52,330 bases of DNA from Bifidobacterium sp. (GCF_022640935.1 NZ_JALCCV010000002.1:1-52330); one strand, 5' to 3'. Counted from the first letter of the stretch, positions 26,076-36,526 are shown. The notes: a model not told the origin generated them from the letters alone. Numbers and translations: made by a program.

Positions 26076-27329
26076 TTGGCTACTACGACACGAACCATCA
26101 CGATTCCCGGCGATCTCGATCCGGTCGCTGTATTCGGACCGGTCGACGAGGTCATCCGTGAGGTCGAAAACGCCTTTCCCGAGCTGACGTTCGTCGTGCG
26201 CGGCAACCGCGTCGCCATCCTGTCGCGCTCCAAGCATGCGCAGGGCGATGCCGACAAGGCGCAGAACGTCGTCGAGACGATCATCCAGGCGGCATACACC
26301 GCGCCATTGGACGCCGACGCCGTGCGCCGCATGCTCGAACGCGACGTGCTGCGCAACCATGTGCGCGCCCGCGAAACCGTGTTCGCCTCCGACAGCGCAG
26401 CTTCCCGCACGCTGTCTGCCGCCACCGCCGCGCAACAGGCCCGGATGGCGCGGCTCTCGCATCATGAGGGCGGGAGCGCAGCTGGCAGGCCGCGGATCCC
26501 GGGCGTGATCACCTACGCGTCCAATGTGCCCATCCGCGCCAAGACCCCTGGGCAGATCCGCTACGTCAATGCCATCGAATCGCATGTCATCACCTTTGGA
26601 ATCGGCCCGGCCGGCACCGGCAAGACCTATCTCGCCGTGGCCAAGGCCGTGCGGGCATTCCAAGACAGACGCGTGCGCCGCATCGTGCTGACGAGGCCTG
26701 CGGTCGAGGCGGGGGAGAGCTTGGGGTTCCTGCCCGGCACTCTGAACGAGAAGGTCGATCCATATCTGCGGCCGCTGTATGACGCGCTGTCCGACATGCT
26801 CGGTGCCGCGCAGCTCAAGCGCTACATGGACGACGGCACGATCGAGGTCGCGCCGTTGGCCTATATGCGCGGCCGTACGCTCAACGACGCCTTCGTGATT
26901 CTCGACGAGGCGCAGAACACGACCGAACAGCAGATGAAGATGTTCCTGACGCGGCTTGGCTTCAACACGACGATGGTGATCACCGGCGATGTCACGCAGA
27001 TCGATCTGGCCGTCCCACGTTCCGGGTTGGCCACGATCGAGCCGGTGCTTGGCGGCATCGACGATATCGCCTTCGTGCATCTCGATTCGAGCGATGTGGT
27101 GCGCCATGCCCTGGTGGGGCGCATCGTCGAGGCCTACGACCGCCATGCGGGCAAAGGCGGCGGATACAGCCTCGCGCGGCGGGGCATTGCGAAGAACGCG
27201 GACGACACGAATAAGGCAGCTGGCACGAATGACGGTTTCGCACAACGCAACGATGCCGAGGGCAACGGCGCCGGAAACAATGCTGCTGCGCACAATGGCG
27301 CCAAAGACAGCACGAAGGGAACGCGATGA
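26076..27329 (+). CDS. PhoH-like ATPase (PhoH/YbeZ family)
   Basis: 417 residues from TTG 26076, with GGAG upstream. The N-terminal KH-like region leads to an ATPase domain: Walker [10 protein letters not shown] (about residue 178), Walker [11 protein letters not shown], and T-G-D-V-T-Q-I-D-L (sensor region), the standard order for PhoH. The last 50 residues are low-complexity and rich in Asn, Ala, Gly, Asp and Lys. Its stop overlaps the ybeY start (ATGA). PhoH and YbeY are commonly adjacent and work on RNA/ribosome quality control. The in vivo substrate is not known. Confidence 0.93.
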   Translation: MATTTRTITIPGDLDPVAVFGPVDEVIREVENAFPELTFVVRGNRVAILSRSKHAQGDADKAQNVVETIIQAAYTAPLDADAVRRMLERDVLRNHVRARETVFASDSAASRTLSAATAAQQARMARLSHHEGGSAAGRPRIPGVITYASNVPIRAKTPGQIRYVNAIESHVITFGIGPAGTGKTYLAVAKAVRAFQDRRVRRIVLTRPAVEAGESLGFLPGTLNEKVDPYLRPLYDALSDMLGAAQLKRYMDDGTIEVAPLAYMRGRTLNDAFVILDEAQNTTEQQMKMFLTRLGFNTTMVITGDVTQIDLAVPRSGLATIEPVLGGIDDIAFVHLDSSDVVRHALVGRIVEAYDRHAGKGGGYSLARRGIAKNADDTNKAAGTNDGFAQRNDAEGNGAGNNAAAHNGAKDSTKGTR

Positions 27330-27880
27330 GCGTCGAAGTCAACAACGAGACCATCTGGCAGTTCGATGCCAAGGTCTTCTCCGAACTGGGGTTGTGGGTC
27401 ATGGACCAGATGCGCGTGAGCACGCAGTCCGACCTCACGATCCTCTTCGTCGATCCTGACCCGATCGCGCGTCTGCACGAGCGGTGGATGAGTCTCGAAG
27501 GGCCGACCGACGTCATGAGCTTCCCTATGGATGAGCTGCGCCCCGGTGATGGCAAAACCGTCATGGAGGGGGTTCTGGGCGATATCGTCATCTGCCCGTG
27601 GGTCGCGGCCCAGCAGGCCGCGGCGGCAGGCCACGGCACGATGCAGGAGATGCTGCTGCTGACCATCCACGGCACGTTGCACCTGCTTGGCTACGACCAC
27701 GTCACCCCGGACCAGGAACGGCAGATGTTCGCGTTGCAGCGCCAATTATTGCTCACGTTCATGGCGGCGCGAGGCGAGTCGATCGGCCAGGCGACCCTTC
27801 CGGAAGGGTCGGCCGATGCTTTGGCCAGCTATGATGCCGTACAAGCCCACCCTGAGGTCGGCAAGCAGGAAGACAGTTGA
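27326..27880 (+). CDS. ybeY: Endoribonuclease YbeY (16S rRNA 3'-end maturation)
   Basis: 184 residues. The zinc-binding motif [11 protein letters not shown] (H-x3-H-x5-H) is intact near residue 115. S-F-P-M-D-E-L-R and L-G-D-I-V-I-C-P are typical preceding motifs. It acts in 16S rRNA maturation and late 30S quality control. It starts within the phoH-like stop codon, and its own stop is followed within three bases by the CorC-like start, so translation is coupled. The C-terminal 30 residues are a variable tail. Confidence 0.95.
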   Translation: MSVEVNNETIWQFDAKVFSELGLWVMDQMRVSTQSDLTILFVDPDPIARLHERWMSLEGPTDVMSFPMDELRPGDGKTVMEGVLGDIVICPWVAAQQAAAAGHGTMQEMLLLTIHGTLHLLGYDHVTPDQERQMFALQRQLLLTFMAARGESIGQATLPEGSADALASYDAVQAHPEVGKQEDS

Positions 27881-27882
27881 TC

Positions 27883-29346
27883 ATGGCCGTTCTTGATCCG
27901 AATTCGCTGCTGCTGGTCGTGCTGCTTGCTGCGGTCGCGATGCTGTTGGTGTGGCTTTCGCTCTCCATGGCTGCTGCCGAGGCTGCAGTAGGCCGGGTAA
28001 CGCGCGCGAGCCTGAACAATCTGATCTTCGAGGTGCAGACCGATACTGAAACCAGCCGTTTCACGCGTCTGAGGAAGATCGCGAGAATCCATACGGTTCA
28101 GCGCCTGATCGCCGACCGCTTCGCCACGGCCGGATCATGTGCGTTCTTCCGCATCGCCTGCAACGTATTCGATGGCGTGCTCGTCAGCAGCATCGCCTCG
28201 CAGTTCGGCGCCGTGCTCTGGGAGCAGCTGCTCATCGGCGCTGTGTTCGCGCTGACGGTCGCCGTCGTTTCAATTCTTGTACGGCCGAGGGCCGCAGGGG
28301 TCTCCAAGCCGGTCGATATCATGCTGGGACGCGCTAAATTGGTGTCTTTCGCCGTGGCGGTCACGCCCTTCGCACGGGTGGGCGGCCGACAAAGCTCCAA
28401 GCGCCGGGGTCGCGAATCCGAACTCTCAGATGACGAGGAACTGGAGAAGATCCAGCATGAGCAGGGTCGCGCGGCTATTGACCGGCTTGTGGAATCCAAT
28501 GACTTCGACCCGGAAGTCTCCGAAATGCTGCGCAATGTGCTCACCCTGTCGGATACACTTACGCGCGAGATCATGGTGCCGCGCACCGATATGATCTGCA
28601 TCGACCACAAGTCTTCGCTTGAGGATCTGCTCAAACTGTGCACCCGCTCCGGCTTCTCGCGCGTTCCGGTCATCGGTGAGGATGTGGACGATCTGGTGGG
28701 CATCGTGTATCTCAAGGACGCGGTGCGGGCCACGGCGTTCAATCCGGCCGCGGGCACGCGCAGCGTCGCAACGATATGCCGCCAGCCGATGCTTGTGCCC
28801 GAATCCAAGCCTGTCGACGACCTGTTCCACGAGATGCAGCGCACCCGTCAGCATGTGGCGATGGTGGTCGACGAATACGGAGGCATCGCCGGATTGGTGA
28901 CGATCGAAGATGCGCTCGAGCAGATCGTGGGCGAATTGGAAGATGAGCATGATCGCACCCAGCACAGCGAGCCGGAGCGGATCGGGGAACGCACGTGGCG
29001 CATGCCGGCGCGCACGCCGATCGCCGATCTGGAAGAGATCTTCGAAGTCGATATCGATGAGGACGATGTCGATACGGTCTATGGACTGCTGACCACGCTG
29101 CTCGGCCGCGTGCCGATCGTTGGCATGAGCGCGATCACACGCGGTCTGCAGCTTACCGCAGTCGATTCCGCAGGACGGCGCAAGAAGGTGTCCACGGTGC
29201 TCGTGGAGCCAGTCAGCGAATCAATGGACGCGCAAAATGAACCGGCGACATCCCCGGCGTCACGGCACGAAACGCAGAACACCGATAATCATAATGACGA
29301 AGCAACACAGCAAGGACACGGCAGGGAACAACATGAGCGAGCATGA
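27883..29346 (+). CDS. CorC/HlyC-type CNNM transporter-like membrane protein with CBS pair
   Basis: About 487 residues from ATG 27883; TTG 27877 overlaps the ybeY stop and is the alternative. The N-terminus has hydrophobic helices ([17 protein letters not shown] and later [14 protein letters not shown]) of a DUF21/CNNM-like domain. A tandem CBS pair follows: [20 protein letters not shown], and [20 protein letters not shown], the family signature. The CorC_HlyC domain is last, then a Gln/Asn-rich tail. Members move Mg2+/Co2+ ions; the haemolysin label is historical. The Era gene starts inside its last codons. Confidence 0.9.
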   Translation: MAVLDPNSLLLVVLLAAVAMLLVWLSLSMAAAEAAVGRVTRASLNNLIFEVQTDTETSRFTRLRKIARIHTVQRLIADRFATAGSCAFFRIACNVFDGVLVSSIASQFGAVLWEQLLIGAVFALTVAVVSILVRPRAAGVSKPVDIMLGRAKLVSFAVAVTPFARVGGRQSSKRRGRESELSDDEELEKIQHEQGRAAIDRLVESNDFDPEVSEMLRNVLTLSDTLTREIMVPRTDMICIDHKSSLEDLLKLCTRSGFSRVPVIGEDVDDLVGIVYLKDAVRATAFNPAAGTRSVATICRQPMLVPESKPVDDLFHEMQRTRQHVAMVVDEYGGIAGLVTIEDALEQIVGELEDEHDRTQHSEPERIGERTWRMPARTPIADLEEIFEVDIDEDDVDTVYGLLTTLLGRVPIVGMSAITRGLQLTAVDSAGRRKKVSTVLVEPVSESMDAQNEPATSPASRHETQNTDNHNDEATQQGHGREQHERA

Positions 29347-30349
29347 TGAGACGACGGCCAGCAACGCAACAGCCGGCGAAGACGAGGCGACGGCGCAGGG
29401 CGAGGCCTACCGGTCCGGTTTCGTGGCCGTCGTTGGCAGGCCGAACGTGGGCAAATCCACATTGATCAATGCGCTGCTCGGCACGCAGATCGCCATCGCC
29501 TCGTCGCGGCCTGAAACCACACGCAAGGCGATCCGTGGCATCCTGACGACGCCGAACGCGCAGCTGGTGCTGGTCGATACGCCGGGCATCCATCGCCCGC
29601 GCACGCTGTTGGGCCAACGGCTCAACGATGTGGTCGACGAATCGCTGAGCGACGTGGACGAAATCGCCTTCCTGCTGCCTGCTGACCAAGAGATCGGCGC
29701 GGGCGACAGGCGTATTCTGAGCCGGCTGCGCGGCCAATTCGGGGTCGAGCGCGATGACGGCGGCATCAAGTGGAAGGTGCCGATGATCGCCATCGTCACC
29801 AAAATCGACACGTTGGGCCCGCAGCAATTGGTTTCCAAGCTCATCGAAATCGACGAGTTCGCCGATTCCACCGCGCTCGTACCGGTCAGCGCGCTCGACC
29901 GCGACAATCTCGACGAGGTCAGGCAGGTGCTCATCGACCATATGGCCGAGGGCCCCCAGATGTATCCGGATGATCAGATCAGCGAAGAAAGCCCTGAGGA
30001 CACCATAGCCGAACTCGTGCGTGGCGCATTCCTGGAAGAGTTGGACGACGAGCTGCCGCATTCGCTGGCCGTCGTCGTTGATTCGATCGAATACCCCGAC
30101 AGCCCCGAGGCCCGGCTCGGCGTGGCAGCTGATGGCAAGGCGCACGTCATCGTTTCGATCTACGTCGAGCGAGACTCGCAGAAACCCATTATCATCGGTC
30201 ACCGGGCCGAGCATCTCGTGCGGGTGCGCAAGTGCTTGCGCACCCCGGTCAACCGTATCGTCGGGCAGAAATCACGCCTCGACATGCAGGTCAAAGTTGC
30301 CAAAGGCTGGCAGTCCGATCCCAAGCAGCTGGAAAAGCTCGGTTTCTAG
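29333..30349 (+). CDS. era: GTPase Era
   Basis: 338 residues from ATG 29333, with AGGGAA six bases upstream; earlier in-frame ATGs lie within the previous gene. G1 is G-R-P-N-V-G-K-S, G2 includes E-T-T-R-K-A, G3 is D-T-P-G-I-H, and G4 is T-K-I-D instead of the usual N-K-x-D. The C-terminal KH domain (V-E-R-D-S-Q-K-P-I-I-I-G, then L-D-M-Q-V-K-V-A-K-G-W) binds the 16S rRNA 3' end. The N-terminal 25 residues are a variable acidic lead. Era completes the 30S maturation cluster with rsmE and ybeY. The 205-base gap to fadD holds no clear terminator. Confidence 0.95.
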   Translation: MSEHDETTASNATAGEDEATAQGEAYRSGFVAVVGRPNVGKSTLINALLGTQIAIASSRPETTRKAIRGILTTPNAQLVLVDTPGIHRPRTLLGQRLNDVVDESLSDVDEIAFLLPADQEIGAGDRRILSRLRGQFGVERDDGGIKWKVPMIAIVTKIDTLGPQQLVSKLIEIDEFADSTALVPVSALDRDNLDEVRQVLIDHMAEGPQMYPDDQISEESPEDTIAELVRGAFLEELDDELPHSLAVVVDSIEYPDSPEARLGVAADGKAHVIVSIYVERDSQKPIIIGHRAEHLVRVRKCLRTPVNRIVGQKSRLDMQVKVAKGWQSDPKQLEKLGF

Positions 30350-30555
30350 AGTCTGTTTCCGTTGTCGCGCATACGCCCGTGTACCCGGCCCATGCACGGC
30401 GTCCGCGCCCCGTTCCCATGGATCGTGCCCACTGCCCTCCACGCATCACAACTCCCGCATGATTACGGAGCCTGCGGGGAAACTCGTGATGCATAAACGG
30501 CTTGTGCTGTTGCAGCCGGTCAGGCGAAGCCGATCCCAGGAGGGAACATTGATTA

Positions 30556-32592
30556 TTACTTGCGCCTGGTGTACATCTGCGTGTTGAGCAGGGCGGCGTA
30601 GCGGCGCACCACTTTGGGCCGGATGACTTTCATCGAGGCGGTGAGCAGGCCGTTGTCCTGAGTGAATTCCTCGGGCAGGATGATGAATTTGCGCACGGAT
30701 TCGGCGCGGGAGACGCCTTCGTTGGCCAGATCCACGTAGTTTTGGACTTCGGCGCGCACCGCGGCGTTGCTGGCCGCTTGCTCCAAAGGCATATTCCGGT
30801 CCAAGCCCTTGGACTCCAGCCACATGCGCAGCGAATCCTCGTCCATGGTGATCAGAGCGGAGATGAACGGACGCTTGTCGCCGAGCACGAGCGCCTGGGA
30901 GACGAAGGAGCAGCGCTGGATCACCTCTTCGATGGGGCCGGGGGCCACGTTCTTGCCGCCAGCGGTGATGATGAGATCCTTCTTGCGCCCGGTGATGGTC
31001 AGGAATCCGTCATCGCTTAAATGGCCCAAGTCGCCGGTGGCATACCATCCGTCTGGGGTGAAGGCGGTTTCGGTTGCCTCGTCATTCTTGTGGTACCGAG
31101 GGAATACGCCGACGCCACGCACCTGGATCTCGCCGTCGCTGGCGATGCGCACGGAGAAGCCAGGAAATGGGATGCCTACCGAACCCTCATGATAGGGCGT
31201 GCCGAGCGGATTGAAGGCGCACGGCGCGGTGGTTTCAGTCAACCCGTAGCCTTCGTAGGCCGGCACGTCGGCGCCGCGGAAGAAGGCGAGCAGCTGAGGA
31301 TCGAGGGGCGCGCCGCCGGCGACGATCCATTTGGAGCGACCGCCAAGCACTTCGCGCAGGGGACGGTAGACCGCAGGATCGAAGGCTGCCCGACGCAATT
31401 TCAGCGCCGTGCCGGCCTTGCCTTTGGCGCTCAGCTCTTTCATATAGCGCTGAGCGGCGACTACGGCTGAGGCGAATGCCATGCCTTTGACGCCGGTTCC
31501 GGCCTTCTGCGAAGCCGCATTGTAGACCTTCTCGAGTACGCGGGGAACCACGATCATGATCGATGGCTTGGCGACTTGCAAGTCGGCGATGAGCGTAGAG
31601 ATGCCACGCGCGATGTAGATGCGCATATCGCTCGCTGCGACGATGTAATTGATGGCGCGTGCGAAGGTATGCGCCTGCGGCAGGAACAGCAGCACGGAAT
31701 TACCGCGGTCGGCGAGCAGTTCGGGCATGTATGCACACAGTGCCAGCGCGGTCGTGCAATAGTGCTCGTGCGTCATCTCCACGCCTTTGGGCGAGGCCGT
31801 CGAACCGGAAGTGTACACGATCGAGCACAAGTCGGTTTTCTTGATCGAATCGATGCGCCTGTCCAACGTGGCGTCATCGATGCCGGCGCCGTAGGCCTGC
31901 AGTTCGTCAAGCCCGCCGGTTTCGATGCAGATGATGTCTTCGAGCGTCGGGCAGTCCTCGATGGCGCCGTCGGCCTTGTCGCGCATTTCGGTAGTTTCGA
32001 CGATGAGCAGCCGAGCGTCCGAATTGTTGACGATATTGCGGATCTGCTCGGCCGAATCGGTGTCATAGATCGTGGCGAGCACGCCGCCGCAGGCCAGCAC
32101 CGCAGCGTCGGTCACATCCCATTCATATGAGGTGCGGCACATGAAGGCAACGCCATCGCCCTTCTTCAGACCGTAATGGAGGAGGCCTTTGGCCACTTCG
32201 CGCACCTGGGCGAGGAATTCATTGGCGGTTTTGCTGATCCAGGCGTCGCCGGATTTAAACGTATACAGTGGATCGTCGCCGCGTCGTGCGGCGCGCTCGG
32301 CGTACAAGTCGTATACGGACATGCCTTCGTCGATCGGATTGATGCCGGCCGTAGCCGCGGTCAACAGACCGTTGCTCGGGTCGATGAACGTTGTGGTCGG
32401 GTAGCCCGGCCGCCATTCGTCGGTGTGAGGCAGATCCCTGGCCTCGTTCTGCGCGGAGATGTCCTCGGGCTTGACATAATCGGTGATTTCAGGCGTGTCG
32501 TCGCTGGTGGGGTGGGTGAAGCCTGCGCTGAGGCTGAGTGCTTTGCGGGTGAGTTTCAGGGCTTGTTCTTGAATCGAGTTGATAACAGACAC
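30556..32592 (-). CDS. Long-chain fatty acid-CoA ligase (AMP-dependent synthetase family)
   Basis: 678 residues from GTG 32592, chosen because AAGGAG lies six bases before it; the longer frame to 32658 has no such site. Motifs: Y-T-S-G-S-T-A-S-P-K-G-V (P-loop), Y-E-G-Y-G-L-T-E-T-T (adenylate-forming A5), W-Y-A-T-G-D-L-G (A7), and G-R-K-K-D-L-I-I-T-A-G-G-K-N-V-A-P (A8, hinge Lys/Asp). The C-terminal catalytic Lys region is M-K-V-I-R-P-K-V-V. It activates fatty acids for lipid synthesis. It converges on era, with the hydrolase gene upstream on the same strand after a 203-base gap. Confidence 0.94.
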   Translation of the reverse strand: MSVINSIQEQALKLTRKALSLSAGFTHPTSDDTPEITDYVKPEDISAQNEARDLPHTDEWRPGYPTTTFIDPSNGLLTAATAGINPIDEGMSVYDLYAERAARRGDDPLYTFKSGDAWISKTANEFLAQVREVAKGLLHYGLKKGDGVAFMCRTSYEWDVTDAAVLACGGVLATIYDTDSAEQIRNIVNNSDARLLIVETTEMRDKADGAIEDCPTLEDIICIETGGLDELQAYGAGIDDATLDRRIDSIKKTDLCSIVYTSGSTASPKGVEMTHEHYCTTALALCAYMPELLADRGNSVLLFLPQAHTFARAINYIVAASDMRIYIARGISTLIADLQVAKPSIMIVVPRVLEKVYNAASQKAGTGVKGMAFASAVVAAQRYMKELSAKGKAGTALKLRRAAFDPAVYRPLREVLGGRSKWIVAGGAPLDPQLLAFFRGADVPAYEGYGLTETTAPCAFNPLGTPYHEGSVGIPFPGFSVRIASDGEIQVRGVGVFPRYHKNDEATETAFTPDGWYATGDLGHLSDDGFLTITGRKKDLIITAGGKNVAPGPIEEVIQRCSFVSQALVLGDKRPFISALITMDEDSLRMWLESKGLDRNMPLEQAASNAAVRAEVQNYVDLANEGVSRAESVRKFIILPEEFTQDNGLLTASMKVIRPKVVRRYAALLNTQMYTRRK

Positions 32593-32795
32593 GTAGTGCT
32601 CCTTGGCCTTCAGCCTTCGTCGTCCTGCCACAAAGCGGCCCATGCATGCGATATCCATCGTCAGAAGGCAGCCGCTGCCGTGACGTTCTCTATGCGATAC
32701 TAATCGCTCCCGTCCACCCCTGTCACCTTACGGTAGCGTAGGAACTGCCATGTATGCAGGTAGACGTGAGTCAGCAGGGCGCTTGCAACCTCCGT

Positions 32796-33806
32796 TCACA
32801 AACCGAACAGCGGCTTCACGAATCCGTTCACGCGTGACCAATACATGGCCGGATCGGCACTGGCACCCAAGGCATGACCGGCGTTCGGGATCAGCAGGCG
32901 TTCCTTCTGACAGCTTGCGCAGGCGTGGAAGACGCGGCCAAGCGATGCAGGGGAGACGAAGTCGTCAGCCCCGCCGTGAATGAAGAGCATCGGGATGCTC
33001 GCATGCTCCACCTGCCGGACGCACGACGCCTGGCGGAAGGAATAACCGGCCCGGTGCCGGGCGATCAGGCTCATGACTTGCACGATCGGCGCGGCGACCC
33101 AGCGCGGCAGGTGATACAGCGATTTCGCGTTGAACATGAATTGATCCCACGCGCTTGCATATCCGCAGTCGGCGATCGCCGCCACCACGCCATGCGGCAA
33201 GCTCTCCTCGCCGCATGCCATCATCACGGTGGCAGCGCCCATCGAAACGCCATCGAGCAGGATGCGCGCCTCGACGTCCATATCGGCGATGCAGCGGATC
33301 CATTGCGCAAGGTCCTTGCGTTCGAGCCATCCCATGCCGATGTAGCGTCCGTCGCTCAGTTCTTGTCCGCGGCTGGCCGGAACCAGCACTGCGAAGCCCA
33401 TGCGCGCGAAGCGGTGCGCGTACTTTGCCATCTCTTCAGGCCCGCCGCCGAAGCCATGGCAGCATATGGCATAGCGATGCGGCTTCGGGTGGGCGCAATC
33501 GGGATCGAAGGACCACGCGTGCAGGCGCAGGCCTTCCGGGTTCGTGACCGAAACGTCGTGTTTCGATCCCTCGAACCATTGCGCTGCCTTGCGTTCCTCC
33601 TGTGCGTCCAGATGTATAGGCCCGGAGGCGTGATGATCCTTGGCCATCGTGAACATTGAGAAACGTGACTTGGTGTCCAACGCGAACCTGAACAGGTGGT
33701 CTGCAGCCAGATAAGTCAGCCCGGCTCCCAGCGCCGCTGCCGTCGCCGCGCTCACGGCTGCGGTCGTGCCCAGTCGTAGCCTGTTGCCCTGACCCTGCTG
33801 CGGCAT
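32796..33806 (-). CDS. Membrane-anchored alpha/beta-hydrolase
   Basis: 336 residues from ATG 33806, with GGGAGG four bases upstream; the longer frame to 33950 was rejected. The N-terminus has a single hydrophobic span (T-T-A-A-V-S-A-A-T-A-A-A-L-G-A-G-L) as an anchor or signal. The hydrolase core carries oxyanion motif C-C-H-G-F-G-G-G, nucleophile elbow D-G-V-S-M-G-A-A-T, D-D-F-V (acid) after I-H-G-G-A, and the catalytic His in N-A-G-H-A-L-G. The overall arrangement recalls YqkD/FrsA-like esterases. The substrate cannot be predicted. It is read away from rplY and probably shares no promoter with fadD. Confidence 0.85.
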   Translation of the reverse strand: MPQQGQGNRLRLGTTAAVSAATAAALGAGLTYLAADHLFRFALDTKSRFSMFTMAKDHHASGPIHLDAQEERKAAQWFEGSKHDVSVTNPEGLRLHAWSFDPDCAHPKPHRYAICCHGFGGGPEEMAKYAHRFARMGFAVLVPASRGQELSDGRYIGMGWLERKDLAQWIRCIADMDVEARILLDGVSMGAATVMMACGEESLPHGVVAAIADCGYASAWDQFMFNAKSLYHLPRWVAAPIVQVMSLIARHRAGYSFRQASCVRQVEHASIPMLFIHGGADDFVSPASLGRVFHACASCQKERLLIPNAGHALGASADPAMYWSRVNGFVKPLFGL

Positions 33807-33950
33807 GATGCCTCCCAAACGATGACCAACGCATTGCGTTCCGCCCGCTGACTTACAGCTCCATGGTATCGAGTGGACGGTATCGACAGAACAGGTGGCG
33901 TGATGCGGAAGCCCGGATGCCATAGGCAAGCGCAATGTCCGCTGTTGCAC

Positions 33951-33956
33951 TATACT
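33951..33956 (+). promoter_or_regulatory. Putative -10 box of rplY
   Basis: TATACT is a close match to the -10 consensus. A start near 33963 would leave a leader of about 165 bases before the rplY ATG at 34127. No convincing -35 was seen, so the call is tentative. Confidence 0.35.
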
Positions 33957-34126
33957 GGTGCCTGTTGCTTTTGGCGCGCATTGGCTTGCGCGTCGTGCTT
34001 TGGCGAGGGAATCGCGGATTCCGTAATCGACTGGGCTGGTGGGGCTGCGCCTTTCAAGGTGCCGCGTCTCGGCGCATCGACGCGCAGAGCGGGCAGAAAA
34101 CGGTACGAATATACAAGGAGACCACC

Positions 34127-34759
34127 ATGGCAGACACCATCACACTTCAGGGCGAAGTCCGCAACGAATTCGGCAAGGGCGTCGCCCGGCGCATGCGCGT
34201 CGCGCAGCAGATCCCTGCGACCATTTACGCGGGCGGCGCGCAGCCCGTCTTCGTCAAGCTGCCGATGCGCGAAACCACGCTGGCGCTGCGCCGCACGAAC
34301 GCGCTGTTCACGATCAAGTTCGCCGACGACTCCAAGATGGCCGTCGTCAAGGACGTGCAGCGCAACCCTGTCAAGCGCATCATCGAGCACATCGATTTCT
34401 ACGAGGTCAAGGCCGGCGAGAAGATCGAGGTCTCTGTACCGGTCTTCGTCGAAGGCACGCCGAAGGGCGCGGCCGTCGCATTCGTCGACATCCAGGAGCT
34501 CACCGTGCGCGCCGACGTCTCCAACCTTCCTGAGCGCATTGTGGTGAACGTCGAAGGCATGACCGACGGCACCAAGGTGTTCGCCAAGGACATCGTGCTG
34601 CCCGAAGGCGCTGAATTGGATGCCAGCACCAATAGCGAGGAATCCGTCGTCACCGTCGAGGTGCCTGAGGACGCTTCGGAGGCCACTGCCGCCGCCGAAC
34701 CCGCTGTCGCCGAGCCGGCCGCTGCCGATGCCGACGCCGCCGCCGAGCCGGCCGAGTGA
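34127..34759 (+). CDS. rplY: 50S ribosomal protein L25/general stress protein Ctc
   Basis: 210 residues from ATG 34127, with AAGGAG six bases upstream. L25/Ctc binds 5S rRNA. The N-terminal L25 domain (T-L-Q-G-E-V-R-N-E-F-G-K-G-V-A-R-R) is followed by the TL5/CTC beta-domain (Y-E-V-K-A-G-E-K-I-E-V-S-V-P-V-F-V-E-G). The last 25 residues are Ala/Glu/Pro-rich low complexity. The length is normal for the Ctc form. The ribosome site is strong, as usual for ribosomal genes. It lies upstream of a 54-bp perfect palindrome and ilvE. Confidence 0.95.
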   Translation: MADTITLQGEVRNEFGKGVARRMRVAQQIPATIYAGGAQPVFVKLPMRETTLALRRTNALFTIKFADDSKMAVVKDVQRNPVKRIIEHIDFYEVKAGEKIEVSVPVFVEGTPKGAAVAFVDIQELTVRADVSNLPERIVVNVEGMTDGTKVFAKDIVLPEGAELDASTNSEESVVTVEVPEDASEATAAAEPAVAEPAAADADAAAEPAE

Positions 34760-34859
34760 GTGAGATCGGATTCGTTGATTCGGTGCCGGGAGCCTTGGCG
34801 ATATGATGCAGGGAAGGGAACCCGCTGAAATACCTAGTTGAAACAAGCTGTACACCAGA

Positions 34860-34913
34860 CTGAATCGCAATGAGGGGCCCGCATGCGCATGCGGGCCCCT
34901 CATTGCGATTCAG
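34860..34913. repeat. 54-bp perfect palindrome between rplY and ilvE
   Basis: Arms of 27 bases (34860-34886 and 34887-34913) are exact reverse complements with no spacer. The centre is GGGCCCGCATGCGCATGCGGGCCC-like and GC-rich; the outer arm starts CTGAATCGCAATGAG. No T-run follows on either strand. It is placed 101 bases after rplY and could act as a bidirectional, U-tract-less terminator. The rest of the 34760-35064 gap contains a possible ilvE -10 TACAAT at 34978-34983 and nothing else recognised. Confidence 0.9.
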
Positions 34914-35064
34914 CAGGAAAACCATGGGCAATGTCATAATGTGAACCGCCCGCAGCCGCGCTGTGGAGCGGTGCGGCTACAATAAGTGCCAGCGCTGCGC
35001 CAAAAGCGCCGACGTGCCAGACCTGTATCTGTGAATATGATGAAAACGAAGAAGAAGTTAAACA

Positions 35065-36192
35065 ATGAGCGAAAACAATCATCATGATCCCGCGGCCTTG
35101 ACCGCACTTGCCGAGCCGTTCGAGGTGCTGCCCAACGACAATCCCGCGACTGATGCCAAGCGCAAGGAACTGACGGATAAGCCTGCTTTCGGCCAGGTGT
35201 TCTCCGATAATATGACCCACATGTCGTGGACGAAGGGCGAAGGGTGGTCGGATCGCCGGGTCGAGCCGTATGCGCCGCTGAAAATGGATCCAGGCGCCTC
35301 GGTGCTGCACTATGCGCAGGAGTGTTTTGAGGGACTCAAGGCATATCACCACGATGACGGCTCGGTGTGGCTGTTCCGCCCGGATGCGAACGCCAACCGT
35401 TTCCGCAACTCATCCAAGCGGCTCTATCTGCCCGAGCTTCCGGTGGACGACTTCTTGGGCTCGGTCGCCGCGCTGGTCAGGCGCGATGCTGCCTGGGTGC
35501 CGACTCGGCGCGAATACACGCTGTACATGCGTCCCTTCATGTTCGCATCCGAGCCTTTCCTCGGCGTGCGTGCGCCTGAAGAAGTCGACTACTGCGTGAT
35601 CGCTTCGCCCTCTGGCCCGTATTTTCCCGGTGGCGTCAAGCCGGTGAATATCTGGGTGGAGGACACGTGGTTCCGTACCGGCCCCGGCGGCACCGGCTTC
35701 GCCAAGTGCGGCGGCAACTACGCGGCATCTCTGCTCGGCGAATATCGCGGCATCGATAACGGCTGCGAGCAGGTCTGTTTCGTCGATGCGGCTACCAAAA
35801 CCTATCTCGAAGAGCTCGGCGGCATGAACATGTTCGTCGTGCACAAGGATGGCCATTTCGAAACCCCGTCGCTGACGGGCAACATTTTGCCCGGCGTGAC
35901 TCGCAATTCCATCATCCAGCTCGCGCAGGATGAGGGGCGCGACGTGGTCGAGACCATGATCAAGCTGCAGGATCTGCTCGATGACATCAAGTCGGGCGAG
36001 GTCACCGAGGTGTTCGCATGCGGCACTGCCGCTATCATCACTCCGATCGGGCGTTTCAAGTCCTCAAGCTTCGATGTGACCGTCGCTGACGGTGGCTCGG
36101 GCGAGCTCACGCTTGCGCTGCGCAACAAGCTGCTCGGCATCCAGCTGGGCGAGATCGAGGATCCACACGACTGGATGTGGAAGGTCTGCTAA
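35065..36192 (+). CDS. ilvE: Branched-chain amino-acid aminotransferase
   Basis: 375 residues, the normal size for the type-II BCAT group. It transaminates leucine, isoleucine and valine with 2-oxoglutarate. Key features: Y-A-Q-E-C-F-E-G-L-K-A-Y, R-F-R-N-S-S-K-R-L-Y-L-P, the PLP-binding Lys in F-A-K-C-G-G-N-Y-A-A-S, and L-E-E-L-G-G-M-N-M-F-V-V with L-T-G-N-I-L-P-G-V-T-R. The ATG has only a weak GAAGAAG site. A strong terminator follows at 36273. It depends on amino groups from glutamate, which links it with gltBD further along. Confidence 0.96.
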   Translation: MSENNHHDPAALTALAEPFEVLPNDNPATDAKRKELTDKPAFGQVFSDNMTHMSWTKGEGWSDRRVEPYAPLKMDPGASVLHYAQECFEGLKAYHHDDGSVWLFRPDANANRFRNSSKRLYLPELPVDDFLGSVAALVRRDAAWVPTRREYTLYMRPFMFASEPFLGVRAPEEVDYCVIASPSGPYFPGGVKPVNIWVEDTWFRTGPGGTGFAKCGGNYAASLLGEYRGIDNGCEQVCFVDAATKTYLEELGGMNMFVVHKDGHFETPSLTGNILPGVTRNSIIQLAQDEGRDVVETMIKLQDLLDDIKSGEVTEVFACGTAAIITPIGRFKSSSFDVTVADGGSGELTLALRNKLLGIQLGEIEDPHDWMWKVC

Positions 36193-36272
36193 GGCGCTTC
36201 TGCAGCATAGCGACAGAGTTCGGAGACAGGCAGGTTCGCCTGTGGGACAATAACTCGATACGCTAGCGATGC

Positions 36273-36315
36273 AAGCCGTCCAGCCCGGATAATTTGCCCG
36301 GGCTGGACGGCTTTT
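36273..36315 (+). terminator. Rho-independent terminator after ilvE
   Basis: A 16-bp perfect stem (36273-36288 with 36298-36313), a nine-base loop and TTTT at the end. It lies about 80 bases after the ilvE stop. The rest of the 36193-36526 gap before the channel gene shows no other structure. Confidence 0.88.
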
Positions 36316-36526
36316 CACATTGCTCGGGGCGATATCCGGGCATGGGTTTTTATATCATCCGGCAGCGTGCGCTTGCGCCGCTCGTGTCGATGCGGGGCTT
36401 AGGGTATTCTTCGAGACGGCAATATGCGGTATGGCGGGCATGCGGCATTCGGGATGATGTGCGAGCCGGCGCGCGTCGCATGTCACTCGAGTAGTTTCGG
36501 TCATGAATCAGGCGAGGAGCGTGGCG

